Assembly (NCBI GenBank): GCA_021234155.1
Contig: JAJEKV010000022.1
Location: forward strand, 10,632,621-10,696,620
From: Isoetes taiwanensis
Taxonomy: Eukaryota; Streptophyta; Lycopodiopsida; Isoetales; Isoetaceae
Length of the DNA: 64,000 nucleotides
Reading direction: 5' to 3'
This document shows positions 36,201-49,543 of the stretch, piece after piece. Below the pieces are notes generated by a model. The model was given only the letters and a program-made list of their open reading frames with translations, ran no database searches and had not been told where the DNA came from. The position numbers and the translations under genes were made by a program. The stretch's first letter is position 1, and every line of letters begins with the position of its first letter.

Positions 36201-39200
36201 TTAAGAAGCTGAAGGTGCCACATTAGTGATACTTGATGGCGAAACGCCACAAAAAGTCAAGGAAATACCACATCCAGGACTCATTATCTGAAGCCCCTCA
36301 TTTCTACAATATAGTTGTCTAGAGTAAATTTTTTGTTAGGCAAAGCGGATTGTTTGTGTAGTAATAGCGGAAGGAAAAGGCTTGACTCTGTAGCGTAAGC
36401 TTAGCACATAACTTGTAGATAGAGGTTGGTTAAGGAAATAGGCTCGTCAGAGAAAGATCTGAGGAAAAACGCTATCAATTTTGGGAATATGAGTGTGATA
36501 AAGCCCGTGAGAAATGGAATAGTGCAAGTGAATTGACCCTCCAAAACCGCGGGTAGGCTTGTGATGTCATCCTTTAACACATCCCAAAAATGCATGCTGG
36601 CTGGAAGGAATGCCATGTCCAGGTCAGTTTCCTTTCTTTGAAACTTCGGCGGACATTATAATTCATTCTCGGAGGAGTCGCGGCAATAGGCTCATCCATT
36701 AGGTTTTGGCAATTTGGGATAATCTGGTTATCGGTGAATTCATCACTTTTTTTGAAGTATCAATGCTGTGGCTTTGTCGTGCGTAGCATGCGGTCATGGA
36801 ATTTTTTAATCGAGGGGAATGCTCGATACTAATGCCATTTTAGGTTTGCACTTGCCTGATAGAATTGTTGAGCTTCTATTTACGGCGGAGTCTGTAAAAA
36901 GTTTGGAGCTACCAAGGTCCATCTCTTTGTTAATATTTAATTTTACATTTTAATGGCATAACTCTTGGCCTCCGATCTCTTCATGGCCTTGATTTGTTTT
37001 CCATCTCCTCACCAATTTGAAGATTGACATTATAGGGATCGTGCAGGCCCAGGATCTAATGTCTCTCATTTGAACAAGCTTTCCCTTTTGCCTAGTTTTC
37101 TCCTTAAAGTGGGAATAGAGACCACTCCTTGATCCAAAATTTGTAGTTTGTTTGATCTTGGGTAGAAATTCTTCATTGGTGACTATAGGCAGTTTTGCAT
37201 TTATGATGAAATTTGGGAGATCCATCACGAAATGCTCATTGTGAAAGGCAGGGCTTGATTAAATTTGGAAAAGCCTTCCCACCTCTAGGAAGGTTAAATT
37301 AAATGTGTTTGTATGGAAGAATTGTAGTTGATGGAAATGGAAATGCCATCACTAGTCACAAAACAATTATTTCAAAAGAGCCAATGGGAGTTGGAAACAT
37401 AGCATGGAACAAATACTTGGCTAAGGTTGGCCAAATGGCTATTTTGTATTTTTCCAAGAAAAATAGCTAAGTAAGTAGGAAAAAATTGCCCAAAAAAGAA
37501 AATTTTAGCCCAATTTTTACTTGCGACTAAATTGAGTTTTTGATTGGATAGCCAAACCTCCACCTCAGAACCTTAACTCCACTAGGACAACTTGATTATG
37601 GAAAGCCACAAAGAAGGTGGAAAAATGGATGGATTAACTTAGTAGCTGACACCATATAGGAACTTTAGGAAATTACCAAAGAACTTGTTTCAACTACGAA
37701 GATGAAGTAGGAACTTCTTATTTCAAGTATGAAGTTGAGCTATCAGAGGGAGGATCACATCTAGAATGAACATTGGCAACATTGCATTTTTTCTTTGAGC
37801 TTTCAACATGTGCATATATGTTTATGTCTTAATTTATGTTTTGGTTTTATTTTTAAATTAAGGTAGTTATAACAATGATTATAATGGCACCATTTATGCT
37901 ACATTATGCGCCATTTATTTTTCTACATTGATTACATTGTAATAACAATAAGTTCAATGTCTTTGTCCATAGACTTGGATCTTTTAAAATAAGGATAGTG
38001 CGATGGCTAATATTTGCTCTACATTTTGTGAAAGTTTAGCCAAAAGCAAGAAACCAGTGGAAGAAAAATATTTGGGTTTGGCAAGTGTTGAAAACTATTT
38101 CGATTGAAGGTAGTTTAAGCTAAACCTATTTAGCTATACCCCACTAAAAATTTAGGAGTAGTAATTTATTCCATGAAACATAGAGATACATCCAGACTAC
38201 GAGAAAACTCTTTTTGGAATCTTTTGTTTTGTTTTGACCAAGTGTAACTACTGGAAGATGGCACATAAATTGAAAGAACGGTGTCGAGGAGGTAAAGGTG
38301 TCCCAGTGCTCCTACCGAGTAGACATATTAATTTTGTTCCCTAATTTACGTATCCAGTTTGGAGTGTTATTAAAATCTCGAAACAACCTAGTTCATATTG
38401 GTTGGGATGAAGTCAGGAGTAATGTCGAGGGCCAAATAGTTTCCCTTTCTTTTTTGGAGCCAGAGTAGGAGCATAAATATTGATAACTCCAAAGTTGGAG
38501 TTATTAGCGAAGATATTTACTTGCCACCATTTACTAGAACATTTGTAAAAGAAACATAGACGGAGATTTCCATATCATGGTTATAATCCCCACTAGTTCG
38601 AGAGGCCTCTATCCAAATGGAAGATGAGCACAGGTAGATCGATCAGAGAGATTGGGCTTTCAAATTTAGGCAATTTGGTTTCCGCATGAGAATGATGTAC
38701 GCCTTATAAAATTTTGAGTTGAAATGATTCTCTCCTTCTCTTGATTGGCCCTTTGACCCCTAACATTCAATTATCTTCATTGAGCTAAAGACAAACGGAA
38801 TAAGATGGGATAAAGAACACAATTATTTATTTTATCTTGTTCTTCTTACATGGCTGCGAGGGTCATAAGGGCAGGATAGGATTCTGACTTAGAAGAGGCC
38901 TTTTTTTCTTTTTTAGCTTTAGAATCATTATTAGGCTTTTGTTATTAACTAGGGAGTTAGACGCATAAAATTTTCATTTCCCAGTTTTCCTTATCACTCT
39001 CTAATTCATCATGGAACGCATCCACAGGAATGAACTCCAGAGCATATTGAAGAATGCTATATTTATCCATTCTGTGGAATTATAATGAAAGTACCTTGCA
39101 TGCGTAGAATCATCATTGTTGGGGCTACAGTAGGTGGTCCCAAATTTATTTGCATCAGAGTCTTTCTCTGATTACGTATCCTTGAAGCCCGAGCGGAGTT

Positions 39201-39830
39201 TCTTTACCATTTCCACGCTAACAACGAGGTCATGAGTTTACCCAATCATTGAGCATGTGGTATTTGGAGACCAATTGAAGACCATCTTGTATGGCGCCAA
39301 TTACGCATTTCTTCTTTTGGGAAATAGGGAGGAGGTAATTGGAGTGTGAAGGCAATTTGTCAAGGAGTCAATTAAGGGGCCAAATGATGGTGAGGTGATG
39401 AGTCATGGAGTATTTTTAAGAAGAAGATGAAGGAGCATCCACGACCATACTTGGTGCTTTATTGCTCGATAACAAATCTAAATCTTGATCAACATTTAAG
39501 CTAGCAAGTACGGAATTGGTTGGGCGGTCAATCTTATCCCGCAAGCCACTCAAATTTGATGCGAGTGTTTTGAGTTACCTTTTGGTTACAACCTAGTAAA
39601 TGCAGTGCGATGGCATTATGCAGCGGGTGGTGGCAGGTGAGAAGCAACTATGATTTTTTGTTGATGAGTGAACCTTGGATATCTGATCTGTAGTATCTTT
39701 GTTTGGATGAGCTATTTGCCTCCCAATGTCGCCCTCTCGCATGTCTAGCGCCACTGGCATCATCCGCGGCCGCTTCTTCTCAAGTGGCCAGCAACACGCG
39801 CACCTAAGCCTTTTATATAACATTACTCAG
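33270..39830 (-). mobile_element. Decayed L1-type LINE, near full length
   Basis: Read on the minus strand. ORF1-like low-complexity frames lie at about 39.8-38.9 kb. ORF2 appears to open near 38,785 with MKIIEC, which resembles the start of an apurinic endonuclease. Endonuclease motif NFGVINIYAPTLAPKK lies near 38,500 and SYTWSKQNK near 38,230. Reverse transcriptase shows FWDVLKDD, then GFITLI and PISLTNLYLQV (36,590-36,410), then PLAPYL and a catalytic-box remnant CDDTFAF near 35,490. The post-RT motif KVSGGLGLQN lies near 35,080. Frames shift often and the catalytic box has lost its usual (Y/F)A before DD. The 3' tail is not clear; I set the end where coding similarity fades. Confidence 0.78.
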
Positions 39831-41435
39831 GATCTTAGCTCACAAAGCCCTCGGAAACACTTTCTTCTCTTTGCTTCTGCATATGGCGCCTGTACGTTCC
39901 TCTTCAGTCACGGTCGGGGATGGGACACCTTTTGATTACGTGATTTTTCTACTCCTACTCTCGAGATCCTTGGAAGGTCTAGTAGGTAAAGTGCGAGCGC
40001 CCGCGAGTTATCACCCGAGAGTTCTCTCGGCGGGGAACTCCGAGCACAAATCCGGCCAACTCCGCCCGGTTTGTAGCTCATGCGGGTGAAGACCAGCACG
40101 TAGGCTATCTCACGGAAGTCGATCCGCACTGCATCCTCCTCACTCACGGCTCTTACAGCGAGGTATTTCATTTGCCCGTAAAGTCAGCTAACTTTGTAGG
40201 GCGCTCTACGGGATCGGGATATTTGCAGTGCTGACTAAAACTCTCGTACTCACTCATAAAGCTCACCACGTCACCTGCAAACCCCGGCAGGAACTTTTGT
40301 TAAGTTTCTATAGAGCGCCAAGTTCTTTAGTTACTCCGTGAGAACACCCACATCCAACAAGCCCTTCTTTCATCTTTGCTATCTGGCCCATTCACTCTCG
40401 CTTCAATCTTGATTGGCCTCAAATCTTATTCTGAGGCTATGTTATGAACTTGATAGAATCCGTTATTCTCATACTCTGGGTTGGAATCTCTGCTATAGGT
40501 GCTCACACCTTGAAGCCCTCGATGACCATTGTCTTTTGTTCGGTCGAGGCTCCCCACAAACTTGGGTGATTCTCGGTCCTCCACTCGTAACCCTCAATGT
40601 CATTTTCTGGCAAAAATCTCCAGAAAATTCCCGTCCTCACCCATCTTCTTTCCTCCTGTTGGTAAACAACTTATTTTTGTTATTAATGTTCCCTCCTCCG
40701 CAGTCCCTTTGAAATCAACACTCGGTTCTCGGCGTGAAGTTTCTTAGACTACTGTCCCATCCATCCACCACCATTGCCTCTTCTTCAACCTCTGCCCACG
40801 CCCGGGCCCTCTATCAATATCATCAAGATGTCCAAGCACATTGTGCTCAGCTCAAGACTCTCGGGGAAACTTTTATGAAGGAAATCCAACAATACATGGA
40901 TTCTCTGAGATGCTCCTTCAAGATCTGTTACCGCAGCTGAGTTAGGTCTCTTGAAGGCGATATTCAAACTAACATCTTTGCCTTGTTACACATGCAGTAG
41001 AGGCTCTCATAAAGCAGAAGAACACCTTTGTCTAAGCGGGCAGGCGGGCCGATTTGGACACACTCACGAGGAACTTCTTGCTGGGGTTAGAGGGTCCTTC
41101 GGGAATCTCGGACACGAGATCTCAACAAGGATTACAATCATCGGTTCGTCAAGTTGAACTTGAGATGGCGCATTGTTCTTAACTACCGAAGATTCAGAAT
41201 CTCACGCTGAGCTGGGTCGCGCTACAGGGCTGAGATTGTTTGGCTGGTGAAACTTTATTGGCGTGAGTACTTTCGTCTGGCTTCAACTCATAGAAGCTCC
41301 TTTATGTATAGCCTGCGCCTCACACACGCCCGAGTTAAAGGGTCAATCTAAGTGCCCTGCGGGTTAAAGGTAAGCAAAGTGGTGACGGCGAACGCGACTC
41401 TGGCTCCTCGATCTGAAGAAAGCCTTGAGAGTCGA
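39831..41435. other. No gene recognised; CpG-rich spacer
   Basis: Open frames on both strands (for example 40,413-40,712 plus) show no domain. The stretch separates the LINE from the left LTR of the next element. I looked for similarity to 47.9-48.9 kb, which would have extended the LTRs, and found none. Confidence 0.4.
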
Positions 41436-41439
41436 GCGC

Positions 41440-42940
41440 TGGTCCTCTGCTGACTTGCTATGACCATCCCGCAGGATTATTGATGGTTGGCGTATTTTAA
41501 TAGCGGCAATTAATGTAGAATCTTGATTTGTGGGGAATTTCTAAAGTCTTTGAAGATTTGACACATGCCAACTAGTTCATCCGGGCATTTATGCAATACG
41601 TTTTGATACCTGAGGTGGCCTTAATGTTGTCTGTTTCTTATTTCTCTTATTATGTTGTTGGGATATTGTGTGCCTCTGTAACCTCTTTGTTTGCATATAT
41701 AGCCCAGCCCTGCTCTTAAGTCATTATTTGTTACTGCAGTGCATTCGAAATCGGAGTGCAGTCAATATCAAAACCTCTGATTTGTATATAGGGTGAGAAA
41801 AATGGCTTACATTTCACATCATTCTTCCCAGAGCCAGGGATGGTCCAAGTAAGCATTATACAGGTTTCCACAAGTCTAATGTTAAGTCTAATGTTGGTTA
41901 AAGTAAATACCAATCAGTAACAAGAGATGGTTGAGACTTGAGATTTCTCTGCAAACTCAGACATACATAGCAAAATCCTTAAACCCAAAATTTATTTACC
42001 AACTTCCTTCCAAAAATCAAATCATGTTTGCCTCTGATTTGGGCTTTATTATGGGTTTTAAGTCCTTACGTGTGCATATGACATAAGAGGAGAATGGTGA
42101 CTGATTTGGTAGAAATGCGGTGATGGGGTGGGCTAGAAGGTTAAAAAGATGGGTGGCTGTACTTGGTATCAAACAAATTCCTTGATTCATGGTTTCTTCC
42201 ATGGGGCTGATATTCTGATTTCGACTTGTAGATGCGATTTGATAGCCAGTCTTTACGGAAAAGGTTTCATTTTGGTTTTAAAATTCAGCTTTATGGGGAA
42301 TATGATAAGCGAAGGTTGGCGCGGGCATGGGAAAATTTCTTATCGAGAGTGAGGTTAGCGAATATTTGATACATAGAGTTTCGAAAGGATTTAAAGTTTA
42401 GGTGATAGAACCATAGAGAATATGGCAGAGAAAAATCATTACCCGATTTTCGGGAATTGCTTTTCAAAGTAGGCTAATATCTTGCATTTGGTTGGGGATT
42501 TGACTTTGTTTTGAAAGAAAGAAGTTGCATTCACGGGAGATTCTGAGAATACTTATTATTGGTTTTGGTTGGATCTCAACTTGGTGTCCAAATTACAAGT
42601 TGCATTTCGGCATTTGCGGTACACTTATCATTTGTTAGGGATCTAACTTTGAGTCCAAAAGAGAAGTTGCCTTTGATTTTATTTTTACGTGTAATCATTA
42701 TTGGTTGGGGATCTCAAATGCAGATTCAAAGTCTCAGATCATATCACATGATGTAATTTACTGTTCTTGGAATATAAAGGCTGATTGTGCATCCCTTTTC
42801 TTTTACGGTACTTACGTATGTTATTCTATGCTTTAAGCACAAGTGCTCTAGTTCCGATTATCAAATGGTACAACCAGCCAGTGGGCCCTTGCGAATTTGG
42901 AGGTCCTGAACTTTGCCTGATGATCTTTTAGCGAGGTCAG
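41440..42940 (+). repeat. 5' LTR
   Basis: This segment matches 48,951-50,667 in order. Shared landmarks include gcaattaatgt, gaagatttgac, tgccaactagttc, cacatcattcttccc, ttccacaagtctaatgtt, ggaatataa, agcacaagtgctctagttc and aatttggaggtcctgaactt. It is shorter than the other copy because of many small gaps. It lacks the poly-A/GA run of the 3' LTR. Confidence 0.75.
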
Positions 42941-45900
42941 CGGAATTGGGGAGGTCCCTCTTAGGGATACCATAAAGCTGCACGGTGCATCTGTCGATTG
43001 GAAGAAGGCGTTAATGTAGTATAAAAATGCGGAGAGCTTGGGAGATATGGCAACTCAGTCCAACACCTATCCCAATACTGGTCCCACCCTTGTGAGCTTA
43101 GATGGCGTTGCGGTATTAAGGAGTATCACCTCCCCTATAGTCTTCCTCGAGATAGAGGTTATGCGCGTGCTCCACCTGCCGCTTTGATGGCACTTAATCG
43201 CCCAGCGGAATACTTGCGGCAATTTGAGATATTAGGATTATGGAAGGAAGAAGACAAAGGTATTTGTCAGACATGTAGAGGAGGAGAAGGAGGACTTGGT
43301 TCAATATCAGGCGAGCACCTCATTTTATGGGATACATGGAGCCAAAACTTTGTAGGCGATTTGGTGTGGAAAGTACTCGGGGGTGGGTTGGCACAAAAGA
43401 GCTGCGAACTTTCTATTTAAAAAAGGGGAGAGTGTTCGGCCCACATATTTGAGAGATTTCATGCATACATCTTCGCGATGTCAAAAGTGTGGAACACCTA
43501 CCTTTATGTGCGAATTCTTTATGCTGGGTCTCAAACCATTATTCAAAGCCATAGGAAGATGTGCAAATTCTGCGAGAATCGGTCTTGGACCATACAAAAA
43601 CCATTTTCCAGCGATAAAATATCTAAAGCTTCAACAATCTACGGAAGAAGAGCATGGGACATCGAGGACACTTCTCAGGATTGGGAGGCGGGCCTTGTTA
43701 TATACAATACAAAAGGAAAAAAGAAGGTTAAGGTTGAAAGATGAGAAAATCTGGCGAAATATAAAGCACGGTGACTGGCGTCTCGGACGCACTGAAGATA
43801 GCGTTGTGAAGTTATAAGAAGGAATGCTTAGCCAGGCATCAGTAAAGTATTGTAATTTCTGCAAAAATATGGTGCGGTGAAGACAATTGTTATAGTAGGC
43901 CATGTCCAGGGTGTGAAGAGGGGACACTTCGGAAAAAGGTATACATATGTCTTCTGCCAAGAGGTTAGCCTACGGAGCTTGGTATAGCGTGAAAGAGTAT
44001 ATGATGAAGCGGTGAGCACATCAAGATTAGATAGAAACGGATTCACAAGGCTGATGCTATTATACTTCTTTGAGTCAGAGGAAGGAAGAAAGGGTTTTTA
44101 GGTATTTCAAGCTAAAACCCATTTGGCCTACAGTTCATCTAAAGTAAAATCAGCCGGGCGAGCGATATGGTAGCAAGTCCAAAGGTATGTGATAGTTCAA
44201 ATTAAGATTGCATATTACTTTCAAATCTTCGTGACTGGAGCATTTACACCTTGCTAAAAAATTGTACTTATAGGGCGTTGGCAGATGTTGGACTAAGACA
44301 AGGGTATCCAAGGCAACTTCTACAACTGATAATTCCACGAGGGTAAATCTTGAGATCCACGGCATTTCTGCGATTTAAGCATAGGAGATAAATTTACGAC
44401 CGATGATATTGGGCCGGTGGGTGGGAAGACCTTAATGTTATGCCATATCATATAATCACGGTAATTTGGGACTCCCATATAGATGACACACCTCTGCAAT
44501 TAAGAGCCTTTGCTAATGGGAGAATAAGCCCAATAGGTATAGTCTAAAAGACGGTGTGTTCATGGTATCCACACGGTAGCTCACGACTTTATAATAGTAG
44601 TTAGTTTGGGCATCCGGAAAGAAGCGAGAAATATATGATTTATTGCCGAGAGGGTTTGGGTAAACTTGATGGATGCTAGACACAATGTGGTCTAAGAGCT
44701 GCCTGCCATTCGATGGAAGTAGAGCGATAGCATTTTATAACGAGGAAGGAAAAGTAGGTGAAGCTTTGAGACCTTTACAGATGAAGAGGATTATCTGAAT
44801 CAAGCATGTGCGTTATATTGTAGGGATAAGAGATGATGGCGTTCCTTTGAAACTATCCGCGGACGGGGCGCATTGTAGTTCGGTGACATTTCCGCGTAAA
44901 GCGGAGAACACCTGCTTATTCTTGGGGCGCAGTAATAGAGATAAGGAGGGGCACATAATTGCAAAGCAAACAAGATATTACGAAATCACCTCAAATCTGT
45001 GAGTAGAGGCACTTTTTGGGTTTGAAAAGAAGCTAAAATTAGGAATTGGTGTCTTTGAAAATCTTGAATTCACAGAATTAGTTTGTAAAGCAAGTGCTAG
45101 GGAATATCAGGACAAAGAATATTAATAGTGAGATGGAGAAATACAAAGATTTGATTAGTGGGGCTTTGCGGAATTTTAGTATTTGGAAATTAATCATGTG
45201 GCAGGATCTCTAAATTTTGGAAAGGCGCCTTGTGTAGAAAAGCCTTATTGTTAGAATATTTGTGACTGACGAGAAGGGCATAGGGAAGAGGAGGCAGAAA
45301 TGGTTCACGGCGGCTACATCCAATTTTGATAGTGGATGTATCTAGAGAAAAGAAGTGCACAAGAGCCTGGGTGTGGAGGTGAGAATCGGCGATATAAACT
45401 ATTGGTCCGGCTTGATGAAGGCCAGATATTTGCGGGTGTTCCCGAGGAAATGAATGAAATATTTGCTTGGAATTATGATATGGATTAAAGAGGTATTCAA
45501 AAGGATGTATGTGAATTGAAAAGGAAATAAGCAAAGCGGGAGTTCGACACATTGGTAGCGTAAGTACGATATCAATCAGCGTTATTGGAGCTTATTGAGA
45601 AGGAAATCTGAGAAAATGTCACTAAGTCTTAGGGCTGATATTTGAATGTATAAACCCATCTTAGGTTTTAGGTGCATGATGCTATACTAAAAAAATGGCT
45701 GTAGGATGCGTTGACTATCAGAGGTGAATAGGAGTGACCTTAAGGGACTTTTCTTACCTTTGCCTGACCGGATGTTTTATATCACAATTTGCGAGGTAAA
45801 GGAATATTCACTTACGTTGGTTTTGGGTTGTTGGTTTTAGTAGGAAGGTCAGGGCAAAGCCATTTCGAAACACCATAAACGGAAGCGTGACATGAAGAAT

Positions 45901-46849
45901 GCCCTTTGGTCACTTCTGAGCAGCGCCTTCTACCACCTTTCAAGAGCTATAGCGGTAGCATTTGTAAAGAACACGAGAGAAGTCAAAGAAGTTGATGGGG
46001 ATATTAAGTTTCCTCCAATCATGTTTGTTACTCCCATGTCATGGGACCGATTATTAGGTTGACCCAGTAGGGCCTATATCACAAAATGAGCAAGAATATG
46101 TTGATCGGTGGACATCTGATTGTCGAAGCATTTGAGCGCGTTAGCATCTGAGCCAGCCCCATAATTTGATTGGTCCAAGGAGGGTAACTTTTGATGTGTA
46201 TATTCTTTGTAACAAAGATAGGCTGCGAGAAATTGCTATTACCCGAGAGCGAGAAGATCATTGGCTATCACGGGTAGAAGTAGTGAATTGAACTAAGGAG
46301 AATTACCATGATTGAAAAATATCTTTTGCAGCCACGGGTGTTTTTTAATAGATAAGCATGGATATATTTGCATGGACCGCGAAATAGTTGTGCGCGCAGG
46401 GCATAACCCATTTGCCCTTGCTTTTTGGTAAGGATGTGAAAGCCAGAGTGGCATAAATTAGGTACGTAAAATTACAGAGATATGATATGAAGATTCAAAC
46501 TTAGATTGGATTCTACACGGACCTAGTTCCTATCCACCACATGCCTTCTTTGATCGGGAGATTAGAGGCTACGATGAGAAAGTACAATAATATATCATAT
46601 ACACGAGGTGGAACAATTTTTTATTGCGTGATGATTTTTGGATGGCTCCATTAAGAAATTTGTTAGTGACCGCAATCCTTCCAAATTTGAGATATGCTGC
46701 GGCGGCGTCACAAAAATCAAGATGGATTGGCTTAATTATGCTTGATGGTTGGAGAATTTCTTTGCGGGATTCTGCACTTGAGGGATGGAATCCTATTAGG
46801 GGTGTTAATATATAGATGAGGGTGAACAACTTGTTGTGCTTTACATGAA

Positions 46850-47886
46850 TCATGCAGTGTTTGCGGGGGCATTTTGGCGGTGCTGCCAAGGAGAATCTGA
46901 GAGGCCGAGAATTACTATTGGCCTTCTATATTTGTGGGTGTGGGGCCATCAAAAGGTGTCACCAATGTGGTGTGTGGAAGGAAGAAGAAGTTTACTGAAA
47001 GCGGCATACGGTTGTGGTATACCAAACTCGCGCGACTTGGGAGTGCAGCGGATTTCATTTAGACCCCATAAATCCACCTTCATCCAATCAACATGAATTT
47101 GGCAATGCTTTGGTAGCTACTGACCTTTTCTGAAATGGAAGCTATACCACTCGAAATCTTAATGCTAATACAAGCAACAAAGTTCATTTATCTGAGAGAA
47201 ATTTATTTCTTGAGATATATGGTGTACAAAGAAGTTGCTCCTGAATCGTGGGTCTTCATTCATAAGCGATACCATTAGGTGAGCTTACTTCGAGTTAAAA
47301 GCAAACATGTTAAAGTAGTCGTATTACCCTCATGGTAGCGGGCAAGCCGAGTCTACTAATAAAAGGTGCCAAATCTATCGCCATGATTGATGCATCTAAA
47401 AGGCGGCATTTTAATGTTATCTAATGCCTTTGGGCATATAGAACCAACTTGTTAAAATAAGTTTCGCCCTGCGGTTAGTATATGGAATAGAAGCCACATC
47501 ACTTAATGGACATGATTATACCTACTCTAAGATAGCTTGTACTTGTGGTTCCACAAAAGAAGCTCTGGAAGTCAATTTGGACCAGCTCCTTAAGTTAGAG
47601 AGGATAGATTCACAATTTGGCTTGGTGAATTTAGCATAAAAGGCTAAAAGATGTGGTATTTCTAAGCAGGAGGCGAAGATTCCAAGGTAATTTTGAACCT
47701 GGGGATTTGGTTTTAAAATGGAATGTCAAAAAAGAGAAGCTAGCTTCCAAGTTCGACCACCTTTGGGAAGGTCCGTTTATTGTGACAGGAGTGGCTGGAA
47801 TGCACTCATACACACTGCAAACTATGGATATGGTAGAACTGCCAAATCCCCATAACGCCTTGCACTTGAAGAAGTATTGGCCTTAA
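46850..47886 (+). pseudogene. Ty3/gypsy integrase, broken upstream, C-terminus intact
   Basis: Pieces in order: CGG and YYWPSIF (zinc-binding/linker region, about 46,860-46,945), EAIPLEIL and then EREIYFLRY of the catalytic core near 47,140-47,220, GSGQAESTNKR near 47,340, RLVYGIEAT near 47,475, and EALEVNLDQLLKLERIDS near 47,560. The last 77 residues (47,653-47,883, stop to 47,886) are open: FEPGDLVLKWNVKKEKLASK, WEGPFIV and LHLKKYWP, the SH3-like C-terminal domain common to gypsy integrases. Upstream frames contain stops and shifts. The clean end next to a broken core suggests uneven decay or uneven sequence quality. Confidence 0.85.
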
Positions 47887-48219
47887 ACGGCTGGATTGAT
47901 AAGATAGGGTTAGGAAATTGCAGAGTGACTAAGAATGTGCATCTTTAAGTAGAATTACATAAGGTTTTTATTGTTGTAGTATAGGTTAGTTGCAATTGTT
48001 TAGAATTATGATGTCATGTTCAAATTTGTAGTAGTAGTCTAGTGTTAGTTATGTGGTAAGTTGCTGCAACTAGTAATGCTGAAACATGAGTGCATAATTT
48101 TGGGGCATATTATTTACCCTTAGTATCTTCTGATCTTATATGTTTGTGGGATATTATTAAACATTGGTTTTGGGAGCAGGAAGGTGGAAATAATTGGTGT
48201 GCGGATGGTATTTTGAGGC

Positions 48220-48715
48220 TCTACCTTGCATAAGGTTCATGTTAATCTATCTATGGTGTATGCAGAAACATCCGATGTACACTCATATTTTCTCCATACC
48301 ATTTGCCAGAAAATATCAATTGTGTTGCCCACATTCATCTACAAAGAGCACGAGCACGTCTTACTGCTCCATATTGGCAGGGGCACATTACTCAACGGGA
48401 TAATTCTGCTAACCTTTTTATGGGCCATGCAGGAACATCTGAGTTACATTCATCTTTCCATTTCATCTCCACTCCTCCATATGTAGGTCACCTCAACGTG
48501 CCAATCACACTTCTCCATCTTGGCATGTGACTGAATCATGAAAGGGCACATTGTTTTTGGAATATTATCATGCTAACCCTATTCATGGGCCATGCAGGAA
48601 CATCCTTCATATACTCACGTTTCCATTTCATTGCCACTTTTACATCTGCAGGTCATCTTAACATGCTAATCCTTTCTTTCCACCTTGGCATGTTTTTAAT
48701 TCATGGAGGCTGTTG
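48220..48715 (+). repeat. Tandem repeat of about 168 bp upstream of the 3' LTR
   Basis: Two clear copies (about 48,375-48,540 and 48,541-48,712) share gggcacatt, tgggccatgcaggaacatc, cactcctcc/ccacttttac, aggtca.ct.aac.tgc.aatc and cttggcatg. A third, more diverged copy near 48,220-48,330 shares tatgcagaaacatcc and tacactcat. The array lies between the integrase stop and the LTR. Confidence 0.7.
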
Positions 48716-48950
48716 CTCGTTGAAGGTTTTCTTATAACTTCTGAAGATTTTAAGAAGTTGTTTCTGTTTTAGTAGCGGTTGCATTCTTTTCCTACCAAGT
48801 TCAAAGTGCAGCATTACTACAGTATTCTCATCCTGTTTCGTATTAGCAGTTGCAGAACTTTCCTTCCAGTTCAAAGTGCATAATCAAGTGCATAATGGAC
48901 TTATATTCTTAGTACAAGGCAAATTACCAAACGAGCTTGAGATATTATGG

Positions 48951-49512
48951 TGATGTTACAGAATTCTTTGGGCTGCAAGCATGTTTGTGGTGGCTGAAGG
49001 GACCAGCCACTGTCTTTTGGGGCATAAATGTTGCCGTTGGCAACATTGCCAATGGCGAGCAATTAATGTGGAGATCATAAGTTGCTGCAGAATTTCACAA
49101 AGTGCTGAAGATTTGACCTGTGCCAACTAGTTCCTGTCCAGGCATTGTCTATGCAAGATTTTGATACACAAGAGGTGATCGCATAATGTTGTATTGTTCC
49201 TTATTTCTCTTATTATGTTGGGATATTGTGTCTTACCTCCTTGTTTCCATACTGTTTCACATATATAGCCCATGCCACCCCTGCTCTTAAGTCATTATTT
49301 GTTCTGTTACCATTCCCGAAATCTGAGTCTGAGTCAATATCCAAAACCTACAGATTGCTTATGTAGGGTGAGAAAGAAAATGACTTCTGTTTTCACATCA
49401 TTCTTCCCCCGACAGGACTTGGGTCCAAAAGCCAACATTATCCTAGAGTTTTCCACAAGTCTAATGTTAAGTCTAATGTTGGACGTTCAAAGTGAAATGC
49501 CAATCATTGGCA

Positions 49513-49543
<31 letters not shown>

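Noticed and set aside
39831-41435. Extension of the 5' LTR to match 47.9-48.9 kb
   Set aside because: I compared both stretches by eye and found no shared landmarks, so the LTRs are taken to start near 41,440 and 48,951.
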